Assembly (NCBI GenBank): GCA_949825025.1
Contig: OX463784.1
Location: 6,951,431-7,015,430, forward strand
Length of the DNA stretch: 64,000 nt
From: Siphlonurus alternatus
Lineage: Eukaryota > Arthropoda > Insecta > Ephemeroptera > Siphlonuridae
Reading direction: 5' to 3'
In this document: positions 12,499 through 23,405 of the stretch, piece by piece
How the letters are laid out: each line of letters starts with the position of its first letter
Position numbering within the stretch: the first letter of the stretch is position 1
Translations under genes and position numbers: made by a program
The notes under the pieces: generated by a model
Told to the model about the DNA's origin: nothing
What the model saw: only the letters and a program-made list of their open reading frames with translations
The model's database searches: none

Positions 12499-13321
12499 AG
12501 TTCAAAGAACACAAACTTCTTTTTAAAGTCGTCTCATTTACTGCATTGTGGTCTTCTATATGAGTACCTGCCCTCTCTCTTCATCAGGTGATCAAAAGAT
12601 ATAAAATGTACAAATAAACCAACTGTATACATTACAATACCGTGCCACAGCAGTAGATGTATTTATTTTAATTAATGTTGGTAGTTGACATAAAATCTTT
12701 AGTACGGTCATAAACACATGTAACGATCAATAACAGGTGGTAATATCACCAGAAAGATATCGTAAAACGACGACAAATTTATCGTATACTTGACAACTCA
12801 TATCGATAATATTTTTATATAATAACAAAGTATTTTGGACAAAATAGTAATAATATGATCTCCATAATTCAAACAATTTTAATTGCAAAATGAAATATTA
12901 GTGCTTTTCTTGAAAATTTACTCTTTTAGGTATAACAATCTTTATAAAAAAAAAGTCACACCAGGTAGAATTCAGACAACTGACTTGAAATTATGTACAT
13001 AGCTTGCTTACGTTAAATTGATTTTAGGTAATGGTAAATTTTTACTGTGCTAACAAAGTAGTTCATGAACTAGAATATTTTACACATTATATATACTCGG
13101 GAAAATTAAGCATATTTGCTCAATGGGTGGCGTGGAAAAGGCAAATGAAGTCACCATTGCATTTAAATTATTTCAATAATATTATATCATGTAAGAAATA
13201 ATTTTAAGACACGGTCTTTTAGTGCAGGAAATTATGTCAGCAACATTTATTTTTTTGCTGCCTTTACTACCATGCGATAGTTATTTTTATATTTGTGCTT
13301 AAAAAATAAAGACATAACATT

Positions 13322-13432
13322 CACTACGTTTACATGATGGTGTTTAATACTGATCCGTTGACGACGGATAATATTATTCTTATGAGGCGTCGTCAACGGA
13401 TACGTATTAAACACCGTCATGTAAACGTAGTG
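13322..13432. mobile_element. Palindromic MITE, CACTACGTTTACATG termini, 3-bp duplication
   Basis: CACTACGTTTACATGATGGT and ACCGTCATGTAAACGTAGTG form nearly perfect inverted repeats around GTTGACGACGGATAATATTA. ATT occurs on both sides (13319-13321, 13433-13435). A second copy is at 46867. Confidence 0.85.
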
Positions 13433-14158
13433 ATTGTAAACAATTAAATCATCATATATTATTTGTTTGTGATATTATTATTGTTAATTTTAATTTATAA
13501 AAATTATTAACATTAAATTTTTATATTTTACTAAAAAAATTATTATTTTTATTTTACTTTCAGTTTTGTTATAAAAATACAAACAGTAAACAAACTTGGA
13601 AGATGAAGTTAGAAATACAATCTAAAAATCAATGTATAAAACAGTGACCCTAACTTGAATTTAACTTTTGACATCTCAATAAACACTTTTATCTTCATTC
13701 ACAACTACAAGAAAATTTACCCTTTGTAGTTTCTCATTGAAAATTATGCTGTATAATAAGGCAATTTTGCACTGCCCTAGTACTAAATTGGAATCTATAT
13801 GCTGCCTTAGGTGACTATCCTGAGCTACCATATTGTCGCTTGGGACGGCCATCATAAATGTTGCAAACAGTTACATTTCATTTATATTAAGGAGTCATCA
13901 ATAATTCATTTTTAAAGTAGTTCTGATTGCATTTATGTTCAAATTTAAAAAGAAAGATTTAGAATTCATGATTTATTTAGAGATTTAAAAACAATTATGT
14001 TTTATCATGCTGTATATTATAGTCACTGTATAAATTTTTTATACAATGTACGAAAGGATTTACTTAAATAAATATTCGTAGAAATTCAGAGTGCTTTTCC
14101 ATTATCTGAAAGTATTATTACATAAATTCAAGTGAAAGCATTCGAAAGAAACGAGAAA

Positions 14159-14469
14159 ATGGACAACATACATGAAAAAAATTTATTGCAGTAATGAATA
14201 GAGGGTACCAAATTATGCTACTATGAATTTTTTCAGATTTTTTTGAGACCTGTTACTATTTTTAAATAATTATTGAAAGTCCTGTGATTTAAGTTGGCAC
14301 CCCTGAATCCTTAATAAACTATTGACGCCTCCAGGGGGCGTGGCCGCACTTTTAATAAAAATTTAAAAATAGTTCTGGGTCTCAAAGAAATCTGAAAAAA
14401 TTCAGAGTAGCATAATTTAGTACCCTCTATTCATTTCTGCAATAAAATTTTTTCATGCATGTTGTCCAT
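14159..14469. mobile_element. Foldback MITE, ATGGACAAC-terminal form
   Basis: Inverted termini ATGGACAACATACATG...CATGCATGTTGTCCAT. Shared inner arms are TGCAGTAATGAATAGAGGGT, TTTTTTCAGATTTTTTTGAG and AATAATTATTGAAAGT around a GC-rich centre (GACGCCTCCAGGGGGCGTGG). It is non-coding. Confidence 0.86.
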
Positions 14470-14507
14470 TAACAACCTAGAAATATTGCACTTTTATAAT
14501 TTACTTA

Positions 14508-14574
14508 GCGCTCGGCGTTGCTTGACTTCGGTGATCTTTTACGAGACCCGGTCAAGCGCACTCTGTGCCACACC
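14508..14574 (-). mobile_element. SINE 5' head fragment (5S rRNA-derived)
   Basis: The minus strand reads GGTGTGGCACAGAGTGCGCT, TGACCGGGTCTCG and ATCACCGAAGTCAAGCAACG, matching the first 60 bases of the SINE at 43641, then stops abruptly. Only the 5' end survives, the reverse of the usual 5' truncation, so a later deletion is likely. It starts about 40 bp after a foldback element. Confidence 0.75.
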
Positions 14575-15512
14575 TCCCACTAAAATCATGTACCACTTAA
14601 TATTTTAACTTCACCATTTTTACCTAACTATTAACTATATTATATGCTTAATTTTTGTTATTTTATAAACTAAATAAACAGCAAGTTTTTTCCCTCAACA
14701 CTTTTAATCTAAATTTATTCATTTTCCGTAGACTTGACTGGAAGTTTTATAACTTTCTTAACTTTTTTAATCATATTGTACAACTTTGTTTATTTTAACT
14801 TTTAGTTAATTTTTTGTTATGTCGTTAAAATTATTTTATCAGCAAAAAATTGAATAAAAAAAAAAGACAGCCAGGATTCAACTAGATGGCATAATAATGT
14901 TCAAGTTATCTTCAAAATAGCATAATTATATTTTGTTGCAGAATTACATTGGCTTCATAAAATCTGATAAAATTCAAAATAATATACTTTATCTCTACTC
15001 CCATCAATAGAGAGCATCATGGATTTCTATAATAACTAAATTTTAATTTATAATAAATAATAATATACATTTAATAATTCAATTATTATTTTTACTTTAA
15101 CATTGTTTTCAACCTCCCTTTAAGAAAAGCAAAAGCAACTAAATGCTAAACACAGAGCATGTAAAATTTATTGTTGACACTGCAGTGGTAAAGCTTTTAC
15201 GATAAAATTACATTACACAGATCGATTTACTCTGCGATAAATGTATAGCTGCAGTCAAACATTCACATCGTTACTTTGTAGTAGCGAGGTGGATTAAAAA
15301 CATTTATTTTCCAGAAAACAGCGTTAGTAAATCCGGAGAAGCGTTTTTACTATCATTATTTTGATTCATCTAATTCAAATTAAATTACAATAATTAATAA
15401 TTAAAATGTAATTTAGAAGCAATTTTTTTTTAAGAAACAGAGCAAGAAAATAAATATTTAGTTTGGAGGTATACTGACACATGCAGGCAAGTTACTATTA
15501 AATGACATAAAT

Positions 15513-15655
15513 GAGCGTGATTCACAAAGAGAGTTGTCAAAGTTTTTCACCAACTACGTTTATATATTATAGTGTTGTTGAATGAGGCTGCATGGGGCGC
15601 TAACCGTGTTTAGGCTGGATAAATTTCTGGGTAACTCTTTCGCGAATCGCCCCCA
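15513..15655. mobile_element. GGGTGCGATTCAC-family MITE, diverged
   Basis: GAGCGTGATTCACAAAGAGA at the left and GCGAATCGCCCCC at the right. Internal GGCGCTAACCGTGTTTAGG is divergent. Same family as 6790. Confidence 0.65.
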
Positions 15656-15989
15656 TTATCAATATTTTCTAAGAATTACGTAATAAGAATCTAAATAAAA
15701 TGAAAATAACAATTTTTATAAGAATACAATATTCATTTAATTAACAATGACCTATCAAGACTCCTTCTTGTTGACAACAATTGTAAGGATGATAGTGAAA
15801 GTGTCAAACATCTTTAGTAAAATTCTTAAAAAGTCCGTTACCAAGAAAATAATTATGCAAATTTAAATGCAAACTGTAGATTTCGTTTTAGAAGGGGATA
15901 CAAATTTACAGAACTGAAGACTATTAAATTAAAGAATGATAATTATTAAAGGTGAAGAGGAAAGATTTTAGGAGGCCGTTGATTTTTTT

Positions 15990-16204
15990 TTTTTTTTTTT
16001 TAACAGGGATACACCCCTAAGCTTACACAGCTCGCGGCGGGGTAATGGGTATATAGGGATAAGTTATAGGGAAAGGATGGTATCCACGGCCTGTTACGCC
16101 GCGTCCCAGCATTTGCTGAGGTGAGACTGAGGGAACCGTGGAAAACTTCACTCAGGAAGGACACCTCTACTTTTTCTCAATGGACCAAAGCGATGTCCAA
16201 AGTC
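15990..16204 (-). mobile_element. Degenerate SINE remnant
   Basis: The minus-strand core GTGAAGTTTTCCACGGTTCC ... CAGCAAATGCTGGGACGCGGC is recognisably the SINE core, with divergent flanks. It ends where the left terminus of the large TIR element at 16205 begins, suggesting that element may have inserted into or beside it. Confidence 0.6.
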
Positions 16205-16693
16205 TACACTGAAAAAACAGTTGACAGTCTTTGAACTGTTAGTACAAATTCTACAGTATTCCTGTTAAATATAAACTAGTTCTGTGTTAAATTCAACAGT
16301 TCCAAACACTGTTAAGCGAGGACTGTCAAAATCAACAGTCTCTACCCTGTTAAATATCAATGTACGCAGTTGCATTGTAAGATTTAGCATTTCAATGCGT
16401 AAAAGTTGCATTTTACTCTGTTAAAAGGGAAGTACGTTTTACGGTGTAACTTTTAACGGTGCGAAATTGTTGGAAATTAAATGTTAGAATATGTAAAAAG
16501 CAAAGTAACAGTTTGGCAATGTGTAAGCATACATTCAACGTTAGAAACTTTGTAACATTTTGAAGTTTCAACGGTTACATTAATTTTAACACATCTACTC
16601 TGCAAAAATTAAACGTTTTACCACGTTATAAAATGACCGTTATTTCTGCGCGACAGACACGTTTTGGTCATTTCCTGTTTCAATCTGCAGGCG

Positions 16694-17270
16694 TCAGTTC
16701 AGTTCTTGTTGTGCTCTCTCTGTGAAATGTATTCTGGATCATCAATGGTAAGTTTAATTAATATTTTACTTCCTATAATGTTATGTCATTCGTTGTTTTA
16801 ATAATTGTGTTAATATTTTAAGACATGTGCGGTCAGCAATACTGCGTGCCGGAGTGTTTTCGAGGCAAATTCACACGGCCGACGATATTCGAACCGTTGA
16901 GGAGCGATGAGGGCTATAACGCTACACGTGCATAATTTTTGGTAAGTTGAAGGATTACTTGCCATAAATTTGCAATAATACTAATGCTAGAACTGTGCAT
17001 TTTTATAGTTGACGTCCATGTGGGGATTATGCATCAGACTGAACGTCTAGCGAATGCAGTCCAGATTACAACCGCCCTTGTGCTACCACCACTTCCCCGA
17101 ACGGCCATTCAAACTACCCAGATGGAAAGGAGACCCAGAATTGACCCTCAAGATGATGCTCCTTTACGTCAGTTGTTGAGTATAATAGTGTAAAAATAGA
17201 GTTCAAGTGTGACAAATTTCCATCTTCACCTCATTCACAAAATTTATAATGTTTTTAATGTACAAATAAA
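16694..17270 (+). pseudogene. Small intron-containing transcription unit inside the TIR element, coding frame broken
   Basis: A TCAGT initiator (16694) precedes ATG at 16727. Good splice signals follow: donor ATG|GTAAGT (16748), acceptor TTTTAAG (16822), donor TTTTTG|GTAAGT (16942), acceptor TTTTTATAG (17008). A stop at 17193 is followed by AATAAA at 17265-17270. Exon 2 and exon 3 are GC-richer than the surroundings. Exon 3 reads DVHVGIMHQTERLANAVQIT and later ERRPRIDPQDDAPLRQLL. No single frame stays open through all three exons: exon 2 has a stop in every frame tested. It is either a decayed captured gene fragment or non-coding. The family is not recognised. Confidence 0.45.
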
Positions 17271-17506
17271 GTGATCTAATATTGTATATTGTTTGAATTT
17301 TTTTAATTAAATATTTACTATAAATAAATCTTTATTTTTTTTTAAATGAATTAACCCTTATAACCAATTTAAATCTTTATTTAGGATTAGCTTATTTAGT
17401 TTGCTCCCTAATCATTATTTAATTATAAAATTGTCAATAACTTACTATATATTGCTTATGAAACTTGTAATATTTTTTTGATGGAATGTTCGATAATATA
17501 GAAGAT

Positions 17507-17664
17507 GGTGTATTACATGTTGATGCAATTGATCTATTTAATGCAAACAGTTTTTCTTTACAAGAAAACTTTTAAGTCCACTTGTACGAAATGGAACTTA
17601 CGTTTTCTTGTATAAAGAAAAACTGTATGCAATAAATAGATCAATTGCATCATCTAATACCAGC
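17507..17664. mobile_element. GTATTACACGATAC-type hairpin MITE, diverged
   Basis: GTATTACATGTTGATGCAAT and its inverted counterpart ATTGCATCATCTAATAC, with TTTTTCTTTACAAGAAAACT arms. Lies inside the 16205-18153 element. Confidence 0.7.
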
Positions 17665-17801
17665 TTCTAGAACATTATATATTTAACAGAGTAAAGTTGT
17701 AGAATATAAGGAAGTAGATACGTCAGTAGAATCAAGGAATAAACTGTAGAAATTAAAAGAGTAGAAATGTTAAAATTAAAAGGATAGAACCTATAAATCT
17801 T

Positions 17802-17947
17802 AAGCCTTTATTACACCATACAATTTTGAATGCAATTTTTCCTTGCAAGAAAATTTCATCTCCACACAAACAAATGGAGTTCAAGTTTTCTTGTAAGGAA
17901 AAATTGTATTCAATAGTTAGAAAAATTGTATCGTGTAATACCGGCTT
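17802..17947. mobile_element. GTATTACACGATAC-type hairpin MITE
   Basis: TATTACACCATACAATTTTG, TTTTTCCTTGCAAGAAAATT and the inverted GTATCGTGTAATACCGGC. Second such hairpin within the 16205-18153 element. Confidence 0.75.
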
Positions 17948-18789
17948 TACATCGCAAACTCTGTCGTTTTTAACATTCATACACTGCTACACCAAATTCT
18001 ACACATCTAATGTCTAAAATTCAACAGTTCTGAATTTGTAAAAATCTAAAATAGCAACTCTGTTGATTTTAACCAATTTTATTATGGGTACAAATACAAA
18101 CGCGTAAAACAGCTAAATTTAACAGGAAAACTGTCAAGTGTTTTTTCCGTGTAGGGAGCAACACACAAGTTTATCACTGCACTGGGTGGAAATTGAGAAT
18201 AGTTTACCCAAGGGAGGGAGCAACGTAATTTTTATGCTAATTTTTTAGATTCCAGCAGGTCTTAAAATGGAAGACAATAAATTTCATTACAAATTAATAT
18301 AATCAATATTTACCATAGTTAACAGCTTTAATTATATATCATATCATATTTGAGGCTTCTAATTTAAAAACTCTCAAGACATTTAATTAGCATTACAAGG
18401 GTAGAGTGAAATGACCCACAAACACTTAAAGCGAGGGAAAAATATGAAATATTGCTTAAAAAAATGAATAAAAATGTTTAATCCTAAGTTTGCCATCTAG
18501 TAATGTAATATTTTCACAAAATAATAATAAAGAGAAAAAATAAATATAAAAATAGTGAGTTGTCTGTCCCTCCCTACTTCTCCCCTTGCTATAGCGTAAG
18601 GATAAAAAGTCTTTGGTAATTCTTGGGTCAATCATAGTATGCATCTCAAGTGGAGAATCCCTCTTCGATACAAACTATTATTTCATTGTTACATAACCCC
18701 ACAGTACCTCTGAAAACCACGAACGTTACTCCTGCTTTAATTGTAAACGTTACCACGCAGTCAATGGTGAACCAAAACTATTTAGAAAT

Positions 18790-19075
18790 GAATAACCGAG
18801 TTGAAATAAATCTCATCTTTTCTTCGCTATTAAGCTCTCCTCTCATATTTTCTTCTCTTATTTTGCACCATTTTAAAGGAAAAAATAGATGAAAAATACG
18901 AGATTACGTATTTTTTCCTCTTCTTGAGCATAAAATCTTAGAAATATTGTCTTAATTTTATCCTCACTTTGAGCGAAGAGGAAATAAGATGTGTTTTAGA
19001 GGTAAAAAGATTAGGTTTAGACGTGTAAAGGATGAGTTGAAGACGTAATTTTTCAACTAGGGTAGACTGTGTGTT
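18790..19075 (+). repeat. Dispersed TTTGCACCATTTT/CACTTTGAGCG repeat, copy A
   Basis: Contains CGAGTTGAAATAAATCTCAT, TTTTGCACCATTTTAAAGG, TTATCCTCACTTTGAGCGAA, AGGTTTAGACGTGTAAAGGA and GAAGACGTAATTTTTCAACT. Copies B and C are in the other orientation. Confidence 0.68.
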
Positions 19076-19130
19076 CTTCTTAACCTCCCTCGAAATATTA
19101 AATCAACATCTCTGTCTATTAGAGTTGAAG

Positions 19131-19207
19131 CTCTAGCAAGTGAGGTAGTAGTTTGTTGTGTCCAAAGAGGGGTGTACGCGATAATCTGTACTACCTCGCT
19201 TGTCTAG
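19131..19207 (+). ncRNA. let-7-like microRNA precursor hairpin (candidate)
   Basis: The sequence at 19141 reads TGAGGTAGTAGTTTGT, identical over 16 nt to the 5' end of let-7g/i-type microRNAs and sharing the let-7 seed GAGGTAG. It lies on the 5' arm of a hairpin. CTAG pairs with CTAG, then after a one-base bulge CAAGTGAGGTAGTA pairs with TACTACCTCGCTTG (14 bp, one wobble). A small internal loop follows, then TTGTTGTGT pairs with ACGCGATAA (9 bp with wobbles), with a terminal loop of about 14 nt (19162-19175). A 22-nt 5p product would be 19141-19162. It differs from the canonical arthropod let-7 after position 11, so it would be a paralogue or an independently evolved seed mimic. No miR-100 or miR-125 sequence was seen nearby. 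A short palindromic repeat remains an alternative, but no second copy occurs in the window. Confidence 0.5.
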
Positions 19208-19345
19208 CCTCCTTGAAGGCGACACTGGACGACTGCAGACATCGATTTTCATTCGTCATTTTTTTTTCACAACCTTACAGACTAACAAACAACAAACTTG
19301 TGGGAGTGTAAAGTTTTTTTTTCTTTATTTTACAATCGTGTTTAA

Positions 19346-19620
19346 GTATTGACCTTAGTTGATTGAGATCTCGCAATCAACCCCCCTTGAATGCTACTAA
19401 GACTTGATCTCTCCTTATCAATAGGTGGCATACAAATTTTGAAGTGGATATGTCTTGGGAGTTTTGTGAAAATTTATGTAGAAATTTAACATGGGGCCTT
19501 AAGGACGAGAAATGTTATGCACTACTCTTGAATTTGCTCAAACCATAATAGATAATTTAGCATTATCGAATTTATTTATTTTATTCGATTCCGTCTGACA
19601 GAAATTATCTATGATTCCGA
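19346..19620 (-). repeat. Dispersed repeat, copy 2 of an inverted pair
   Basis: TTGACCTTAGTTGATTGAGA, CAACCCCCCTTGAATGCTA, GAATTTGCTCAAACCATA and TCGATTCCGTCTGACAGAAA. Complementary to 4085-4412. Confidence 0.6.
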
Positions 19621-20631
19621 AATAACTTAGGCCGTCAATAGTTAAGAAATAAGTTAAATTTAATAATCTTCCGATTAATAATGACACCATTGTTAATTAT
19701 TTCCCGACGTTAAACGTAGAAATATTTTTAAACTTTAAAAAACAAATTGACAATTAACATCATGATAAAATAAAACCAATTTTATAAAATCAAGTTATAG
19801 TTTTTGTTTTTAGGCCCTGATTTGACCAAATTTTGACTAATATCGCCTCTCAGATACTTGACCAATTTCTTTTCTCTCAAATTTTTTTAATTTTCACACT
19901 GTTAAGATGGGAACGTACGAACATGTACTGTCGATTATATGGACAAATGACCTATGTTGCAAGGCTATTAATAGTGATCATTGTTTATATCATTGATTAT
20001 ATACGATTTGGTGATTTTCCGATAAGGTAGAGGAATCACTACAAATAATTATATAAATTTAAAAATTAAGTTAAAATAAAAAAATTAGTATTTTTCATAA
20101 AATTAAAAACAAAATTCTGACAAAACTGATATAAAAAATATTTTTTTTATGTAAAAAAAAATTTAAATTTATAAAATTAAAATAATTATTTTCTTTTTAA
20201 ATTATAATATTGATTTTTTATTTACTATTGAAAATAAAATACGAGTTAAAAATAAAACGAAACTAATCTCTTTTAGACCAGAACTTTTATTGCAACGTCT
20301 AGACTTCTTGCAGTAACAAATTTTTATATCGTCGTCTGAGAAAAACAAATTTAATGTTCTTCGTCATACTCGTATATAATTTACGATGTATAAATATTCA
20401 AACAGGTAGTTTATAGTAAAAATTTATTATTTAAATTGTTATAACTCACTTTATTTACATATCTGACTCGTATGGTAATACAGTCTTTAGTCTTTACATT
20501 TTACATGTATCTGCAGAATAGCTTCTCACGCAACGCCTACCTTACTGGAAATTTTATAATGTTATATTTACATATTTTACAATAAAATTAGAGTTCCCAT
20601 ATTTAAAAAAATATTGTTAAATAATACAGGC

Positions 20632-21000
20632 TGTATCAACTATCCCTACAGTTAAAAAATTACGTCTTCAATTCATCCTTTATAAAAGTCTAATAAGGGG
20701 CATTCACAAAGCTTTAAGGCCACATAATTTAAAGCTTGATTTTAGACGTGTTTTATAGACCCAAAATTTCTGGTCTTAAATTATTGAGCCTTAATTGTGG
20801 CCTTAAAGCTTTGTGAATGCCCCTTAATTTTTAACTATAAAACACATTAAGATGTTCGCTCAAAGTGAGGATAAAATGCAAACATTACTAATATATTTTA
20901 TGGAAAAGCAAGAAGAAAAACGTAATCTCATCTTTTTCTTCTAAAATGGTGCAAAATAACAGAAAATTAGACGAGAAGAGAGCTCCGTATTTTTTTTATT
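20632..21000 (-). repeat. Dispersed repeat, copy B, interrupted by a MITE
   Basis: AAAAAATTACGTCTTCAATT, CATCCTTTATAAAAGTCTAA, then the MITE at 20695-20825, then CGCTCAAAGTGAGGATAAAA and AAAATGGTGCAAAATAACAG, collinear with the complement of copy A. Confidence 0.7.
20695..20825. mobile_element. Palindromic MITE, AAGGGGCATTCAC termini, nested in an older repeat
   Basis: AAGGGGCATTCACAAAGCTT at the left and AAGCTTTGTGAATGCCCCTT at the right, exact inverted repeats continuing with TAAGGCCAC. AAT duplication on both sides. It interrupts the repeat copy at 20632-21000 between GTCTAAT and AATTTTTAACTATAAAAC. Confidence 0.87.
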
Positions 21001-21086
21001 CATTGGTGCGATTGCATAATATTGTACCAGTAAAAGGGTTAAAAATTACCCTGACGGCTGCTACAATATTTTTTATTTTTATTTTT

Positions 21087-21331
21087 TAATTAAACCCTAT
21101 TGGGTACTTGTATTTATATACTAACTACATACTACTTGAAACCCCGAACCTTCCGAAACCCTAACTTGAGCGTTTCGCGGGCTCTTCTGGAAAGGGGGCG
21201 GCCACGGCCTTGCAAATCCATCCCGACATTTGCCTGCGGCTGAGGGAAACGTGGAAACCTCAGCCAGGATGGACGCTACAGCTTTTGTCAATGAACCGGA
21301 AGTGCAATGGTTCAAAGCCAGGCAATATAAT
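21087..21331 (-). mobile_element. 5'-truncated SINE (body and tail only)
   Basis: On the minus strand it has the shared core, GGCAAATGTCGGGATGG and the tail AAGTACCCAATAGGGTTTAA of the two full-length 5S SINEs. It begins at the CTGGCTTTGAACCATTGCAC region, so the 5S head is missing, as expected from incomplete reverse transcription. A 76-codon minus-strand open frame here is an artefact. Confidence 0.82.
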
Positions 21332-22071
21332 ATATACGAAACTTGTTTCAAAACTCCCTAAATCTTTAAAAATTCTTCTATAATAATGCTTTTTAAGTTG
21401 ATTTACATTATTAAAAAAAATACAGCAGAATAAATTGTTTTAGGGTTAATAATTAGGATAAAATAAATTTTAATTTATTAATTAACTTCTATTTCAATAA
21501 AATTTAATATATTATATCAATAAAAAATGCGAATAAATTCTATAATATCTTTAAAAATAAAATAAATAACTTTAACATTAATTAAAATATAAATTTTTTT
21601 CTGCCTGAAACATTATAAAGCTGAAGCAAAAGCAAATGCTTCGTAGGTTCCAAAGCAGTCATAATTTTATTGTTATGTCCCTTTAAATGCATGAACAAGA
21701 AAATAAATGAGGAATTATCATATATTACGTTTTCTCTTATTTTGAGATCAATTGTTATTAAAATTTATCGATATTAAAAAGGTAGTTTAATTTCGTTAGT
21801 GTCTACAATTAAACATAATGAAGTCACTTAAAATTCATTTATTGTTACTGTAACTACTTTAAGAGGGTTCATCCTATAATGAAATTAATTTACAACTTCG
21901 CTAATATTACACTGATAGTAAATTTGCAATATATTCAATATATTATACGAAATTGCATACTATATAATATAACTATACATAAATTAAGATTAAACAATTT
22001 TAGATTAGATAACCTAGAAAACGAATTCAATATATAATCTACGCTGCAAACTTAAAATATTAAGAAAAAAA
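21332..22071. other. Intergenic, AT-rich, no feature recognised
   Basis: Lies between the truncated SINE and the GGATCCAG repeat. An AACTCCCTAAAT word occurs at 21351. Confidence 0.45.
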
Positions 22072-22205
22072 ATGGGGGGGGGGGAGAATAGGGCTGCCTC
22101 CATAAGGCCAATATGTTAAAAATTGGAGTGGGGCAAATGCCTATATTGACCATGTTAAATCCAACATTTTGGGAAGGGGGGCTGCGAGTCCTCTGGATCT
22201 AGTGC
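22072..22205. repeat. GGATCCAG/G-run repeat, second copy
   Basis: GGGCTGCCTCCATAAGGCCA, AATTGGAGTGGGGCAAATGC, CTATATTGACCATGTTAAAT and CTCTGGATCTAGTGC are the complement of the 3910 copy. Confidence 0.72.
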
Positions 22206-23029
22206 TATACGGAAACTACGGCCTAAAGTTGACAAATTTATGGGGATATGAGTTGCGATGATAATTTTAGCATAAAAATTATATATATTATAGAATAATC
22301 CTTCTTAAAAATAGAGGGAGGTCACGCTAATACGATGCCTTATATTTTATAACCCATTGGGTCGAAATGAGTGAATGGATTACCAGGTTACTATAAAATA
22401 ATAATAATATACAATTATATATATATATTATTATATATATATCATAATATATATAATATGCGGTCATCCGTGCGGAAACCTGAATGATGTAGTTGCTAAA
22501 AACGAAAATAGATGGCAGCACTACATTGATGCTTGCAAAAGTTCAAGTTACAAAATATTTGAATTTTCAATTCAATTTATATTTAATATTTTAAATCATT
22601 ATTTTAATATAAATACTAAATAGTGCATGCAAATTATCGTCAGACACATTTCAAGGTTCAAATTAATATTTAAAAGGGAGTTTCATGCATGTATAAAATA
22701 TTATAAAAATCACCAACTTTATTTAATTATTAAATACTTATAATACGTACGCACTTAATTACTTATAATATATTATAAATGGTATACGGATCATTTCAAT
22801 AACCATGATTAATAAGTTAATAGGTTATATGCTGTAATATGTGTTTGGTTAAAACACATTTTATAAATACAGTATGTAATTTTAACTTGTATTTTAAATT
22901 TTTATAGCATAAAAAAAAATATAAATTAACTATTGCAAAAATTATTATAAAAAATTTTTTTGTTTGTTTTTGTTTGTATTTATTTACTTTTATTAATATT
23001 ATATTTAAACTTTAAATAACTATATAATA

Positions 23030-23405
23030 GTGCGCCTGACCAGGTCTCGTCAAACCACCGAAGTCAAGCAACGCCGCGCGTAGTTAGTAGTTGGATGGGT
23101 GACCATTTTCAACAAAAACCACGTTTCCCACCCAGGGGTAAATCGTTGCGCTTTTCCACTATGTGGTTCCCCTGGCTTTGGACCATTGCACTTCCGGTTC
23201 ATTGACAAAAGCTGTAGCATCCATCCTGGCTGAGGTTTCCACGTTCCCCTCCGCCGCAGGCAAATGCTGGGATGGATTTGAAAGGCCTTGGTCGCCCCCG
23301 TTCCAGAAGAGCCAGCGAAACGCTCAAGTTAGGGTTTCGGAAGGTTCGGGGTTTCAAAATTGTATGTAATTAGTAAATAGAAGTACCCAATAGGGTTTGA
23401 TTACA
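23030..23405 (+). mobile_element. 5S rRNA-headed SINE, near full length
   Basis: Second full-length copy with the same 5S-type head, core and tail as the element at 43641. It lacks the first approximately 10 bases of that copy and has a few substitutions (ACCAGGTCTCGTCAAACCAC in the head). It lies about 560 bp upstream of the ZP gene 5' UTR, in the same orientation. Confidence 0.86.

Larger units (their letters stand above)
16205..18153 (+). mobile_element. TIR element of about 1.95 kb with an internal spliced transcription unit
   Basis: Terminal inverted repeats are TACACTGAAAAAACAGTTGA + CAGT at the left and, read from the right, TACACGGAAAAAACACTTGA + CAGT. Subterminal repeats of AACAGT/ACTGTT words occur near both ends. 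No transposase is recognisable, so it is non-autonomous. Inside lie a small exon-intron unit (16694-17270) and two hairpin elements (17507-17664, 17802-17947). The flanks allow a TA duplication, but I do not assign a superfamily. Confidence 0.7.
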
